DNA from: JAVZLH01 sp038883475
GTDB taxonomy: Archaea; Thermoproteota; Bathyarchaeia; Bathyarchaeales; Bathycorpusculaceae
Direction: 5' to 3'
Assembly: GCA_038883475.1 (NCBI GenBank)
Contig: JAVZMA010000017.1
Location: forward strand, 1-28,787
Length of the DNA stretch: 28,787 nt
How positions within the stretch are numbered: the first letter of the stretch is position 1; each line of letters starts with the position of its first letter. The position numbers were made by a program, and so were the translations under genes. Below are positions 6,979 to 14,399 of the stretch, piece by piece. The notes beneath the pieces were generated by a model that did not search any database, was not told the origin of the DNA, and saw nothing but the letters and a program-made list of their open reading frames with translations.

Positions 6979-7331
6979 AAGCGTATTCTCTTAGGCTTTA
7001 ACTTACCCGTTTTGGGGTCAAACAGGAACCCCAAAGTTTCGAGAACAGTAACACCTAAAACGCTTTTATCCTTCTCCTCACCAAACACAACAGGGCCAAC
7101 AGTCCTCCGCTCCATCAACTCAAAAAACACCACACCAATATCTCTGATGGCTTCCTTGCCATCAGCCAATGAAAGTTTAATTTTGTCGATGGGCTTAACT
7201 CCAATCTCCATTAACTTATGCGAAGGCACCACACTAACGGGAAAGCCAACATCAACAGGCAGATCAACAAAAACAAACTTAAAAGGCTCCTCAACATTCG
7301 AAACCTTAACCTTAAAATTTAGATCTCTCAC
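6975..7331 (-). CDS. Retropepsin-like (clan AA) aspartyl protease homologue with D-V-G site, copy 2
   Basis: This 118-aa protein differs from copy 1 at only a handful of residues (for example ERRTVG for GRRTVG, VLETLGFLFDPKTG for VIETLGFMFDPQTG). The D-V-G triplet in PVDVGFPVSVVP is unchanged, so the loss of D-T/S-G predates the duplication or has been homogenised. It has the same GTG start and TATA-like box (7353-7365). Its stop overlaps that of the convergent small gene. Confidence 0.75.
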   Translation of the reverse strand: MRDLNFKVKVSNVEEPFKFVFVDLPVDVGFPVSVVPSHKLMEIGVKPIDKIKLSLADGKEAIRDIGVVFFELMERRTVGPVVFGEEKDKSVLGVTVLETLGFLFDPKTGKLKPKRIRF

Positions 7332-7352
7332 AAAGAAATAACAAGACTAAGC

Positions 7353-7365
7353 AAAATATTAAATT
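7353..7365 (-). promoter_or_regulatory. TATA-like promoter of retropepsin-like gene, copy 2
   Basis: Same element as at 5742-5754, about 25 nt upstream of the GTG at 7331 on the minus strand. Confidence 0.5.
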
Positions 7366-7531
7366 AGCCCCAATCTTCCTTGGCGATTCATCCGTGTTAG
7401 CAATAAACGAAAATAAGTGCAATATTATTGAAAATAGAAAAAGAGGGGATTCGCGGAGAATTCGCCATTTTTGGCGCAAATAGGCTACCCGGCACAGTTT
7501 GTTCCAGGTTATTTTGGTTAATAAGGTTAAT

Positions 7532-7903
7532 TTAAGTTTTTATAAGTTGGATTATCTGCTCTTTTGAGATGGAGCCTTCAATTTTCTCCCCTGTGTCCAT
7601 GACTAATGTGGGGAAAATTTTTATTTTCGCTCTTTTCTTAGATTTTGCTACGTCAATTATTTCAACATTGACACCATACTGATGCGCAATAGCCTTCACC
7701 ATTTCTACAGTACTTTTCTGGTCTTCCGGAAGAACCCATTCATACTTTATTGTTGAATATTGTTTATAATCCTTGATAAGACGGTACCCACCCCTAATGC
7801 CCGGACCTACTTTATATCCCCACCTACCCTACGTTTCAGTGCCAACGACACTTTTGACGCTCTGCACGTATAATGTAATTTTGCGCCTATCCATGGTGCT
7901 CAT
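7532..7903 (-). pseudogene. Thioredoxin-fold-like small protein gene interrupted by one in-frame TAG
   Basis: A minus-strand frame starts at ATG 7903 (MSTMDRRKITLYVQSVKSVV) and meets TAG at 7829-7831. It then continues in the same frame without another stop to TAA at 7532-7534. The downstream part reads EWVLPEDQKSTVEMVKAIAH, then YGVNVEIIDVAKSKK, then IKIFPTLVMDTGEKIEGSIS, a pattern like thioredoxin/glutaredoxin-fold proteins (beta strand, helix, strand with cis-Pro after IFPT). No CxxC is seen. There is no good start codon after the TAG, so without read-through the bulk of the protein is not made. The simplest reading is a nonsense mutation; recoding is less likely because TAG is an ordinary stop in neighbouring genes. 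Confidence 0.55.
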
Positions 7904-7951
7904 GTTACTTCAAAATCCTTTATCATATTTACCTCTATGCTTTCAATAGCT

Positions 7952-8659
7952 CTATTTGCTTTCGAGTTTTTCCACACCAGTGAATTTTCCAACATAAACG
8001 ATGTTTGTTATTTCAACGAAGAGTCCATTTTCAACAACTCCGGGGATAACCTTCAGTTTCTGTTCCAATTCCCTTGGGTTTTCTATGAGTCCAAAGTAAG
8101 CGTCTATTATAAAATTTCCATTATCAGTTACAATTGGACCGACTTTTCCAGAACTTTCCCTCATTTTAGGCTTTCCACCTAACTCGCTTATTTTGCGTGT
8201 AACAAAGGGAGCGGCGAAGGGCAAAACCTCTATGGGAACGGGATGATTTTTTTCGCCCAAAGTTTTTACTTTTTTACTTTCATCCACAACTATTACAAGT
8301 TTTTTTGATGAAAAGGCAACTATTTTCTCGCGGGCTAGTGCACCACCCATACCCTTTATTAGATTCAATTTTTCATCAACTTGATCTGCACCGTCTATTG
8401 TTAAGTCCAGGGTTGGGTGCTCTTCTAAGGTTGTTATTGGAATTCCGTTTTTCACAGCTAAGAGGAATGCTTGGTGTGATGTTGGGACTCCCAGCACGCG
8501 CAATCCTTCATGTCTAATTCTTTTCCCCATCTCCATGATTGCGTAGGCTGCGGTGCTTCCGCTTCCTAAGCCTACAATAAAGCCATCTTCAACATGCTTG
8601 ACAGCCTCTATAGCGGCGTTTCGTTTCGCCTCTTCCAACTTATCCTTTTTAAGTTTCAA
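7952..8659 (-). CDS. rpiA: Ribose-5-phosphate isomerase A
   Basis: This 235-aa protein interconverts ribose-5-phosphate and ribulose-5-phosphate in the non-oxidative pentose-phosphate/ribulose-monophosphate network and so feeds nucleotide synthesis. Recognisable RpiA motifs appear in order: GLGSGSTAAYAI (phosphate-binding, ~30-41), TIDGADQVDE (~87-96, containing the catalytic acids), KGMGGALAREKI (~102-113, with the conserved Lys/Glu) and KLVIVVDESKKV (~120-131). Length is normal. The ATG at 8659 lies 11 nt inside the end of the upstream coiled-coil gene, so the two are probably co-translated. It ends in TAG. Confidence 0.95.
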   Translation of the reverse strand: MKLKKDKLEEAKRNAAIEAVKHVEDGFIVGLGSGSTAAYAIMEMGKRIRHEGLRVLGVPTSHQAFLLAVKNGIPITTLEEHPTLDLTIDGADQVDEKLNLIKGMGGALAREKIVAFSSKKLVIVVDESKKVKTLGEKNHPVPIEVLPFAAPFVTRKISELGGKPKMRESSGKVGPIVTDNGNFIIDAYFGLIENPRELEQKLKVIPGVVENGLFVEITNIVYVGKFTGVEKLESK

Positions 8660-9353
8660 GTTCCATCTGCCCCAACCTTTCTAAAACTTTTTCCACTTCG
8701 GCGCGGATTTCTTCTATGCGTTTTTCCGCTTCAGTTCTTGGACTTGTTGTGGCGGGTGCTGGTTTTCTTTTACGTTTTTCCTTTTCTCCCGTTGTTGGTT
8801 TTTCTTCAGCTGCGGGTTTTGACGGCGTTTTTGCTGCGGGTATTGTGATTTCTTTTATTGGTTTTGCCTCAACTTTTGAGCGTAGTTCTTCGATTTTTGA
8901 GCTTATTTCGTCAAAGCGTTCACTGAAGAGTTTTATTAGGTCTTCCTGCATTGCTTCAAGTTCATGTAAAGCCACAAGTGATTCGTCTTTCGCTATTGCT
9001 TCTTTCACCGTCATCATCCGCGTCTTGTACGTTTGCGCGAGCCTTTCTCGCTCTTCTTCTGTGATTTTTCCTTCTGCATGCGCTTCGTAAAGTCGCCTAA
9101 TTGCATCGCTTAGGATTTCCCTTTCCAAATCCAAAATTCTAAGTTCTTCCTTTGCGCGGGCTGCTTCGTCTGGCGATACGCTTTTAATAATTTTGAAAGG
9201 AATAGGCTTCAACTCCAGTTCGGATGATTCAGTTTTTTCGGCAACTTTCTTTTCCGTTTTTCCACGTTTCTTCATTCCGTAAATGACGAGTGAACACGTG
9301 ATAATTGCCCCTAAAATAACAATGATGTAGGTTGCCAGTTCTTCAAGGGGCAA
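8649..9353 (-). CDS. Membrane-anchored coiled-coil protein
   Basis: This 234-aa protein has one N-terminal transmembrane helix (about residues 5-27), followed by basic residues (KKRGK), consistent with an N-out, C-in anchor. A long charged helical region (about 55-165) has heptad-like hydrophobic spacing. A Pro/Lys/Thr-rich linker (about 166-200) leads to a final helix (RIEEIRAEVEKVLERLGQME). The start is probably TTG at 9353, preceded by a GAGAGGG stretch; an AT-rich promoter-like region lies at 9385-9405. The family is unknown. It overlaps rpiA, which may only reflect operon packing. Confidence 0.75.
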   Translation of the reverse strand: MPLEELATYIIVILGAIITCSLVIYGMKKRGKTEKKVAEKTESSELELKPIPFKIIKSVSPDEAARAKEELRILDLEREILSDAIRRLYEAHAEGKITEEERERLAQTYKTRMMTVKEAIAKDESLVALHELEAMQEDLIKLFSERFDEISSKIEELRSKVEAKPIKEITIPAAKTPSKPAAEEKPTTGEKEKRKRKPAPATTSPRTEAEKRIEEIRAEVEKVLERLGQMELET

Positions 9354-9430
9354 TAAACTGTTCCCTCTCTATCTTTCATTTTCCTATATGTGAATATATA
9401 AATTATTAACAATCGAGCGGAATATACATG

Positions 9431-10192
9431 TTATTTGCCATTATGTAGGAAAGCAACGAACAGTTGTGCTGAGCGCCCAGAGCATTCACAATGTATCCCC
9501 TCCATAACCTCGATAATAACTTTGGAGAAGTACTTCTGCGACATTCTGTAAACGTCTTCTGATTTAAAGCCCATGTGAATGTCGCCCATCTCTGCTTTGA
9601 ATTCCTCAAATTTGTGACTACAAAGGTCAACGATTGCAGCTTTGCCATCTCTTTTCAAAACCTCCTTTATGCTTCGAAAGACGTTTTCTGGTTCAGGGCT
9701 ATGGTGAAGCATTAACGTTGAAAAGACAGCGTCAAATTCATGTGGAATTTCAAAGAATTTTCTCGCTTCGTTTATACTGCCCTTAATGCTTTCGGCTATG
9801 CCAACGAAAGGAACTATTCCGACGCCCCTCTTTTCTAATGCGGTAAGCATGGCTGGAGTCGCATCCAAAGCGTAAAATCGAACTTTAGGCAGCCTTTCAC
9901 GCAGCTTCCTATACACTTTGACTGTGAAGAAGCCCGTGCCAGCACCAACATCCAAAACGTCGGCGTCTGCGGGAATACTCGGTGTGGCAAGCAAAAAATT
10001 GCAGATGACATCTGTTAGGCTGTTTATTCCATTTTTTCCAAAATAATTCACTAAAATTTTGTCTCTGTTTCTTGCTTCTTTGATTGTGAAATACGTGACT
10101 TCTTTTGCCAATAATTCTGGTTTAGGCGACTTAAGTCGCCTAAACAGTTGTTCAAGGTTCAGCTGTTTAACATAATTTTTAAAGTTGTTCAT
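9431..10192 (-). CDS. Class I SAM-dependent methyltransferase
   Basis: This 253-aa protein has a SAM-binding motif I VLDVGAGTGFFTVKV (79-93), an acidic end of strand 2 (FYALDATPAML), and LHHSPEPENVFRSIKEVLKR, typical of type-11 methyltransferases. The substrate is not readable. It is the third gene of a probable operon after the AbrB-type regulator and the ArsM-like enzyme, with 15 nt to the upstream stop. An accessory role in metalloid or thiol chemistry is possible, but by association only. Confidence 0.8.
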   Translation of the reverse strand: MNNFKNYVKQLNLEQLFRRLKSPKPELLAKEVTYFTIKEARNRDKILVNYFGKNGINSLTDVICNFLLATPSIPADADVLDVGAGTGFFTVKVYRKLRERLPKVRFYALDATPAMLTALEKRGVGIVPFVGIAESIKGSINEARKFFEIPHEFDAVFSTLMLHHSPEPENVFRSIKEVLKRDGKAAIVDLCSHKFEEFKAEMGDIHMGFKSEDVYRMSQKYFSKVIIEVMEGIHCECSGRSAQLFVAFLHNGK

Positions 10193-10207
10193 CTGGTAGC
10201 CTTGAGC

Positions 10208-10984
10208 TTATTTTAATGGTTTAAACCCGCAAATTGTTATACTTGCAGCTCTAAGCTTTTCAGCCGCTGGATTATCCAATATGCTCTTAAGCGGGAAAAC
10301 TGTTTCTTCGAGAACCTTTATCTCTCTAAAACCAGCTTGCTCTATTAGACTCACGTACTCTTCCTTCCTTATTGCTCCAGAGACACAACTCACGTATGCA
10401 TTTTCGTCATTCCTTATGGCTTGTGGAAGTTCATCCAAAAGTACAATGTCCGAAATTACTAGCCGTCCACCCGTTTTTAGAACTCTGAAGGCTTCTTCGA
10501 AAACTCGCTTTTTGTTTGGTGAAAGATTGATTACACAATTTGAAATGACCACGTCAACGCTACTATCGGCGACCGGAAGGTTCTCTATTTCTCCAAGTCT
10601 AAACTCCACGTTCTTGTAGCCGCTTTTTATCGCGTTTTCCCTAGCCCGATAAACCATTTCTGGAGTCATGTCAACGCCGATTACTTTGCCAGCATCTCCA
10701 ACTTTTTTGGCTGCGAGAAAACAGTCAAACCCAAATCCAGAGCCAAGATCAAGAACGGTTTCGCCCTCTTTTAATGACGCGGATGCGATGGGGCTTCCAC
10801 AACCAAGACTAGTGGTGCCTTCAGGAATAGACTTAAGCACCTCTTCTAAGATAATGCCTTTTGCGGTGTCAAAATCTGCGCAAGTTTTGCAGCATTCGGT
10901 GTTTGTGCTGCAGCAATTTTTCTGTTCCTTTGCTATTCTGGCGTAGCCTTTCCTTACAATCTTCCTAACTTTTTCCTCCTTCAA
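10208..10984 (-). CDS. arsM: Arsenite S-adenosylmethionine methyltransferase-like protein
   Basis: This 258-aa protein has SAM motif I VLDLGSGFGFDCF (77-89) and VIGVDMTPEMV (101-111). The three cysteines that bind As(III) in ArsM enzymes have clear counterparts: C62 in SLGCGSP, C150 in ISNCVINLSP and C200 in VSCVSGA. An extra N-terminal Cys cluster (C24, C25, C31, C32, C35) is present. ArsM methylates arsenite to mono-, di- and trimethyl forms. The start is TTG at 10984, with a near-perfect AGGAGG 7 nt upstream that overlaps the stop of the preceding AbrB-type gene. Close relatives can differ in substrate, so arsenic is the best guess and not certain. Confidence 0.85.
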   Translation of the reverse strand: MKEEKVRKIVRKGYARIAKEQKNCCSTNTECCKTCADFDTAKGIILEEVLKSIPEGTTSLGCGSPIASASLKEGETVLDLGSGFGFDCFLAAKKVGDAGKVIGVDMTPEMVYRARENAIKSGYKNVEFRLGEIENLPVADSSVDVVISNCVINLSPNKKRVFEEAFRVLKTGGRLVISDIVLLDELPQAIRNDENAYVSCVSGAIRKEEYVSLIEQAGFREIKVLEETVFPLKSILDNPAAEKLRAASITICGFKPLK

Positions 10985-10998
10985 ACAACAGCCGCCTC

Positions 10999-11235
10999 CT
11001 AACCGAAAATTTCCTTAATTACAGGTCCGAGGTAGCCTTTAACCGATTTTCCAAGTTCTTCAGCCTTAACCATAATCATACAACATAGCGTTTCGTCGCG
11101 CTCGCAGCAAATTATGGCTAGCTTGTCATTCGGTTTCAGGCGCGCTTTTTCCCTTAAATCCTTTGGAAACACAATCTGTCCCTTCGAATCAACAGTCACA
11201 ATAGCATCGACTTTGCAACAGTCTTTTTCTGACAT
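10999..11235 (-). CDS. AbrB/SpoVT-fold regulator, Cys-rich (HgcAB-associated-like family)
   Basis: This 78-aa protein has the swapped-hairpin AbrB pattern VDAIVTVDSKGQIVFPKDLR, followed by KARLKPNDKLAIICCERDE and a Cys-rich middle (CC near the N-terminus, ICCERDETLCC). A C-terminal helix is YLGPVIKEIF. AbrB-fold proteins bind DNA as dimers. The cysteine pairs suggest metal or metalloid sensing, fitting the ArsM-like gene 14 nt downstream. From memory the sequence resembles the family annotated as HgcAB-associated, but no hgcA/hgcB is present here. The frame extends to 11259, but MSEKDCCKV at 11235 matches the usual N-terminus and lies about 30 nt from a TATA-like aacttaaat at ~11265-11274. 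Confidence 0.8.
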   Translation of the reverse strand: MSEKDCCKVDAIVTVDSKGQIVFPKDLREKARLKPNDKLAIICCERDETLCCMIMVKAEELGKSVKGYLGPVIKEIFG

Positions 11236-11324
11236 CCGACATCGCCATGCAATATACATGTTCGCTTCATTTAAGTTTTCCGATAATTCAGAAAATTCCG
11301 ATAATACTGAATTTATGTCTTATG

Positions 11325-11398
11325 AGCCTCGGGCGGGCTTTGAACCCGCGACCTGCGGTTTACGAGACCGCTGCTCTACCAGGCTGAGCTACCGAGGC
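11325..11398 (-). tRNA. tRNA-Thr (anticodon CGU)
   Basis: On the minus strand a full cloverleaf folds: acceptor GCCTCGG/CCGAGGC with U73, D-arm GCTC/GAGC with GG in the loop, anticodon stem GCGGT/ACCGC around loop CTCGTAA, and T-arm GCGGG/CCCGC around loop TTCAAAG. The CGU anticodon reads ACG. G1-C72, C2-G71 and U73 agree with archaeal threonine identity. The T-loop is canonical (U54, U55), unlike the two other tRNA-Thr genes in this window. No intron and no encoded CCA. A TATA-like element (catatttaaag, minus) sits at ~11409-11420. Confidence 0.95.
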
Positions 11399-11471
11399 TT
11401 GCGTGCTCTTTAAATATGAGATGAAAAGCCTATTTTTAAGATGTTCGGAAAGGTTTAGGAGTGGAGCTTCT
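11399..11471. promoter_or_regulatory. Divergent promoter region tRNA-Thr / nitroreductase, left arm
   Basis: This 73-nt region contains a TATA-like box facing the tRNA (~11409-11420) and ctatttttaag (~11430-11440) facing the nitroreductase. The stretch from ctttaaatatg to gatgttcggaaa is strongly conserved, inverted, at 28154-28228, including TATTTTTAAGATGTTCGGAA. A GGAG ribosome-binding site at 11463-11466 supports the ATG at 11472. Confidence 0.65.
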
Positions 11472-12254
11472 ATGAATGAGGCAAGTTTGTTGGATTGCAT
11501 TTTTGAGAGGGCTTCTGTTAGAAATTTCGAAAAGAATAAAAGCGTTTCAAACGAGGTTTTAAAGAAGATTTTGACGGCCGGGATAAGGGCTCCTTCTGCT
11601 GGAAACATACAGCCAAGAACCTTCATCGTTGTAACTGATGCAGCCATTAAGGAGAAGCTGTATGAACTATGTGAAAATCAGGAGTTTATGAAGGATGCGC
11701 CCGTTTGGATTGTGGTTTGCTTTGACCTTCATAGGCACATTAAAGCTGCAAGGCTGACTGGTGTAGATTATAATTTTACTGGAATCCTGCCCTATACTTT
11801 CGGAGTTTTGGACGCTGCGTTGTCTCTCGAAAACATGGTTATAGCTGCTGAAGCCTTAGGGCTGGGCAGCGTCATAATAGGCTCTGTTATAGAGCATCCA
11901 GAAAAGGTTAAGGAAATTTTGAAACTTCCAGAACATTGTTTGGCTCTGTCAATTCTATGTATTGGATATCCAAAAAACAAGCCTATACGAAGGGTGAAAT
12001 GGGATTATAAAGTCGCTGTTTGCAAAAATCACTATAAAGACATAAGCTTAAAACATGTTCTGGAATACTGGAGAAAATGGATTATAAATGGTCTAAGGCG
12101 GAGCGGAAGGAAACCCACAAAGGAAGAGGTGGAAAGACTTTGCAGAGAAAGAGGTTACGGGACTGCCTATGCAAGCCATTACAAGGAGGATTTTGTAAAA
12201 GCTACAAACGAGAAGCTCATGAATTTCCTCAAAGAGCAGCTCCTACTAAAATAA
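11472..12254 (+). CDS. Nitroreductase-family flavoprotein, left-arm copy
   Basis: This 260-aa protein has nitroreductase-fold FMN motifs: ERASVRNFEKNKSVS near the N-terminus, IRAPSAGNIQPRTFIVV, and ASLENMVIAAEALGLGSVIIGSV. Such enzymes reduce quinones, nitro compounds or other substrates with NAD(P)H and FMN; the true substrate is unknown. The C-terminal ~75 residues after the core are helical and Lys/Arg-rich. Start ATG 11472 is chosen over the upstream frame because of GGAG 6 nt before it and alignment with the right-arm paralogue (MSAANLLSSIFERASVRDF). It is roughly 75% identical to that paralogue (27368-28153). Confidence 0.85.
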   Translation: MNEASLLDCIFERASVRNFEKNKSVSNEVLKKILTAGIRAPSAGNIQPRTFIVVTDAAIKEKLYELCENQEFMKDAPVWIVVCFDLHRHIKAARLTGVDYNFTGILPYTFGVLDAALSLENMVIAAEALGLGSVIIGSVIEHPEKVKEILKLPEHCLALSILCIGYPKNKPIRRVKWDYKVAVCKNHYKDISLKHVLEYWRKWIINGLRRSGRKPTKEEVERLCRERGYGTAYASHYKEDFVKATNEKLMNFLKEQLLLK

Positions 12255-12314
12255 AATAGGATTGAGTTTTTAAGTGACATTGGTCCTACCTACTTTATCT
12301 GAAAGGTGCAGGTT

Positions 12315-13304
12315 TTGAAAACTTTAAAGACGCTTGGAGAGAGAAAAGCAATTGAACTAATTCTGGAAAAGTTGAGTAAAATGCCAAAGATGCCTATTCC
12401 CTTCGGAGACGACGTATCCGCTTACCCAATAGACGCTAACAAAATTGCCATTTTGAAGACAGACATGCTTGTTGGCAAAACAGACGTCCCAAAAGGCATG
12501 AACCTCTGGCAAGCAGCGCGAAAAGCAGTCATAATGAACATCAGCGATTTTGCAGCGAAAGGTGTTAAACCACTAGCAGTTCTCGTTTCCTTAGGGCTAC
12601 CGAGAAGACTAACAGCGAAGGACATAAAAGAAATTGGAGCGGGGCTAAACGTTGGAGCTCGCGAATATGGCACCTACATTATCGGTGGAGACACAAACGA
12701 GGCTTCAGACCTTATAATCAGCATTTCTCTCTTCGGGACAGCCAAAAAAGTGGAAGTCATGCTGCGCGACGGAGCAAAACCAGGAGACATTGTGGCTACA
12801 ACTGGTTTTTTCGGCAAAACAGCAGCCGGAATGAAGGCTCTTCTCGAAAATTTTGAAGCACCCGAGGAAGTTCTTAAGGTTCTTGTCGATTCTGTTCTTA
12901 TGCCCAAAGCAAGATTAAAAGAGGGACTAAGCCTACGTAAAACAAAAGCCGTAACGGCTTCCATCGATTCAAGTGATGGTTTAGCATGGAGCCTTCATGA
13001 ACTTTCGAGGGCAAGCAAAGTTGGCTTCTTAGTTGATAGGCTTCCAATAGCTGAAGAGGCTAAAAAATTTGCTGAAATCCACAACCTTGATCCGCTTGAA
13101 TTGGCGCTTTATGGAGGAGAGGAATACGAACTTGTCTTAACTTTAAAGCATGAACTCTGGGAAAAAGCAGAAAAAGCTGTTAAAAGAGTTGGTGGAAGAC
13201 TCTTGCCTATTGGAAAAGTTACGGCTGAACGGCAAATCCTTCTGGAGTTTGACGGTGAAAAGAGGGTTATCGAACCGCGTGGCTGGGAACACTTTAGAAG
13301 GTAA
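12315..13304 (+). CDS. thiL: Thiamine-monophosphate kinase, left-arm copy
   Basis: This ~329-aa member of the PurM/ThiL superfamily should phosphorylate thiamine monophosphate to thiamine diphosphate with ATP. Motifs: PFGDDVSAYPI near the N-terminus (metal/ATP-binding D-D), LKTDMLVGKTDVP, KAVIMNISDFAAKG, YIIGGDTNEASDLIIS, IDSSDGLAWSLHELS and LYGGEEYELVLT. The frame opens at GTG 12306, but that GTG is part of a GGTG ribosome-binding site placed 6-7 nt before TTG 12315. The same layout recurs in the right-arm copy, so I favour TTG. A TATA-like gtttttaag at ~12266-12274 suggests its own promoter. It is followed by amrS. Confidence 0.85.
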   Translation: MKTLKTLGERKAIELILEKLSKMPKMPIPFGDDVSAYPIDANKIAILKTDMLVGKTDVPKGMNLWQAARKAVIMNISDFAAKGVKPLAVLVSLGLPRRLTAKDIKEIGAGLNVGAREYGTYIIGGDTNEASDLIISISLFGTAKKVEVMLRDGAKPGDIVATTGFFGKTAAGMKALLENFEAPEEVLKVLVDSVLMPKARLKEGLSLRKTKAVTASIDSSDGLAWSLHELSRASKVGFLVDRLPIAEEAKKFAEIHNLDPLELALYGGEEYELVLTLKHELWEKAEKAVKRVGGRLLPIGKVTAERQILLEFDGEKRVIEPRGWEHFRR

Positions 13305-13343
13305 TGTTAATTTTGGAGTGGGCGCTATCAATTTTTGGTGTTA

Positions 13344-14399
13344 ATGCTTAGCTTGACTGATTATCCAACTGTTCGCAAAGCCGTGTTTTATGAAAAACTT
13401 TCAAAGGATAAAGTTAGATGTACGCTTTGCGAGAGAAGATGCGAAATTCCGCTTGGACGCAAAGGATTCTGTAAGACAAGAGTTAATATAGACGGCGATC
13501 TGTATACGCTCGTTTACGGCGATATAAGCGCCATAGAAAGCCGGCCAATAGAAATAAAGCCATTCTTCCACTATTGGCCAGGTTCAACAGCGCTAACTTT
13601 TTCAACATGGTCATGTAATCTAAACTGCATTTGGTGCCAAAACTTCCACTTGTCAAAAAGCGAGCCTAAACCAAACGAAACAGTCTTTTACGCTCCAGAT
13701 AAAATTGTGGACTTAGCCTTGCGTGGCGGCGATGCTGGTTTATGCGCAAGTTTTCAGGAGCCAACTTTATTGTCTGAATGGGCTATTGAACTGTTCAAGT
13801 TGGGTAAGGAGAGAGGCGTAAAATATTGTTGTTATGTTTCTAATGGTTACATGACGATGGGCGTTCTTAAGGCGCTTTTTGAGGCTGGGTTGGACGGACT
13901 TAAAATTGATGTAAAGGGCAACGGTGAGGTTTACGAGAAATATTGTGGAGGCGCGGATGTTGAGAAGATTTGGCGAAACGCCAGAGAAGCGCGAAAAATG
14001 GGCTTACATGTGGAAATTGTGAATTTGATCGTTAGAGGCGTTAACGATAACGAAGAAACACTTCGCTGGGTTATTGAAAAGCATCTAAAAGAGGTTGGTG
14101 CAGACGCTCCATTACATTTTACGCGTTATTTTCCAGCTTACAAGTTAAGAAATCCGCCAACAGACATCAAAACTTTGGAACACGCATATGAAATGGCAAA
14201 GAAAAATGGTATTCTCTATCCCTATGTTGGAAATGTTCTTGGACACAAGTATGAGAACACTTACTGCCCAGACTGTGGAGAGAAGCTGATTCAGCGATAC
14301 GGTTACTACGTTGTAAAGTATAACATTACGAAAGACAAGAAGTGCCCAAAATGCGGCTTGGAAATTCCAATTAAAGGTGAATATTCGCCTTTAAGGTGA
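13344..14399 (+). CDS. amrS: AmmeMemoRadiSam-type radical SAM enzyme, left-arm copy
   Basis: This 351-aa protein has the radical SAM cluster motif CNLNCIWC (C-x3-C-x2-C, ~91-98), an N-terminal Cys group (CTLCERRC...GFC) and a C-terminal zinc-ribbon-like pair (YCPDCGEK and KCPKCG). The stretch YGDISAIESRPIEIKPFFHY is typical of AmrS, the radical SAM member of the AMMECR1-Memo-radical SAM set. Its chemistry is not established. No AMMECR1 or Memo gene is present. It lies 39 nt downstream of thiL, probably the same operon. The stop overlaps the convergent MFS gene by 9 nt. The ATG at 13344 is preferred; TTG/GTG codons at 13335-13340 are alternatives. Confidence 0.85.
   Translation: MLSLTDYPTVRKAVFYEKLSKDKVRCTLCERRCEIPLGRKGFCKTRVNIDGDLYTLVYGDISAIESRPIEIKPFFHYWPGSTALTFSTWSCNLNCIWCQNFHLSKSEPKPNETVFYAPDKIVDLALRGGDAGLCASFQEPTLLSEWAIELFKLGKERGVKYCCYVSNGYMTMGVLKALFEAGLDGLKIDVKGNGEVYEKYCGGADVEKIWRNAREARKMGLHVEIVNLIVRGVNDNEETLRWVIEKHLKEVGADAPLHFTRYFPAYKLRNPPTDIKTLEHAYEMAKKNGILYPYVGNVLGHKYENTYCPDCGEKLIQRYGYYVVKYNITKDKKCPKCGLEIPIKGEYSPLR

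Larger units (their letters stand above)
6165..7494. repeat. Tandem three-gene cassette, copy 2
   Basis: This is the second copy of the ~1.33 kb block, in the same orientation as 4556-5883 and separated from it by ~280 nt of gene remnants. The left flank is the ABC/GNAT remnant. The right flank is the thioredoxin-like gene. The 3' half (7000-7490) is nearly identical to copy 1, while the leader and first gene are much more diverged. Confidence 0.85.

Noticed and set aside
7532..7903. Annotating a pyrrolysine protein
   Set aside because: TAG is the normal stop of several genes here, and no pyl genes are visible in the window.
9406..9648. 80-codon minus-strand ORF overlapping the end of the second methyltransferase
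   Set aside because: It is an out-of-frame shadow of the 9431-10192 gene.
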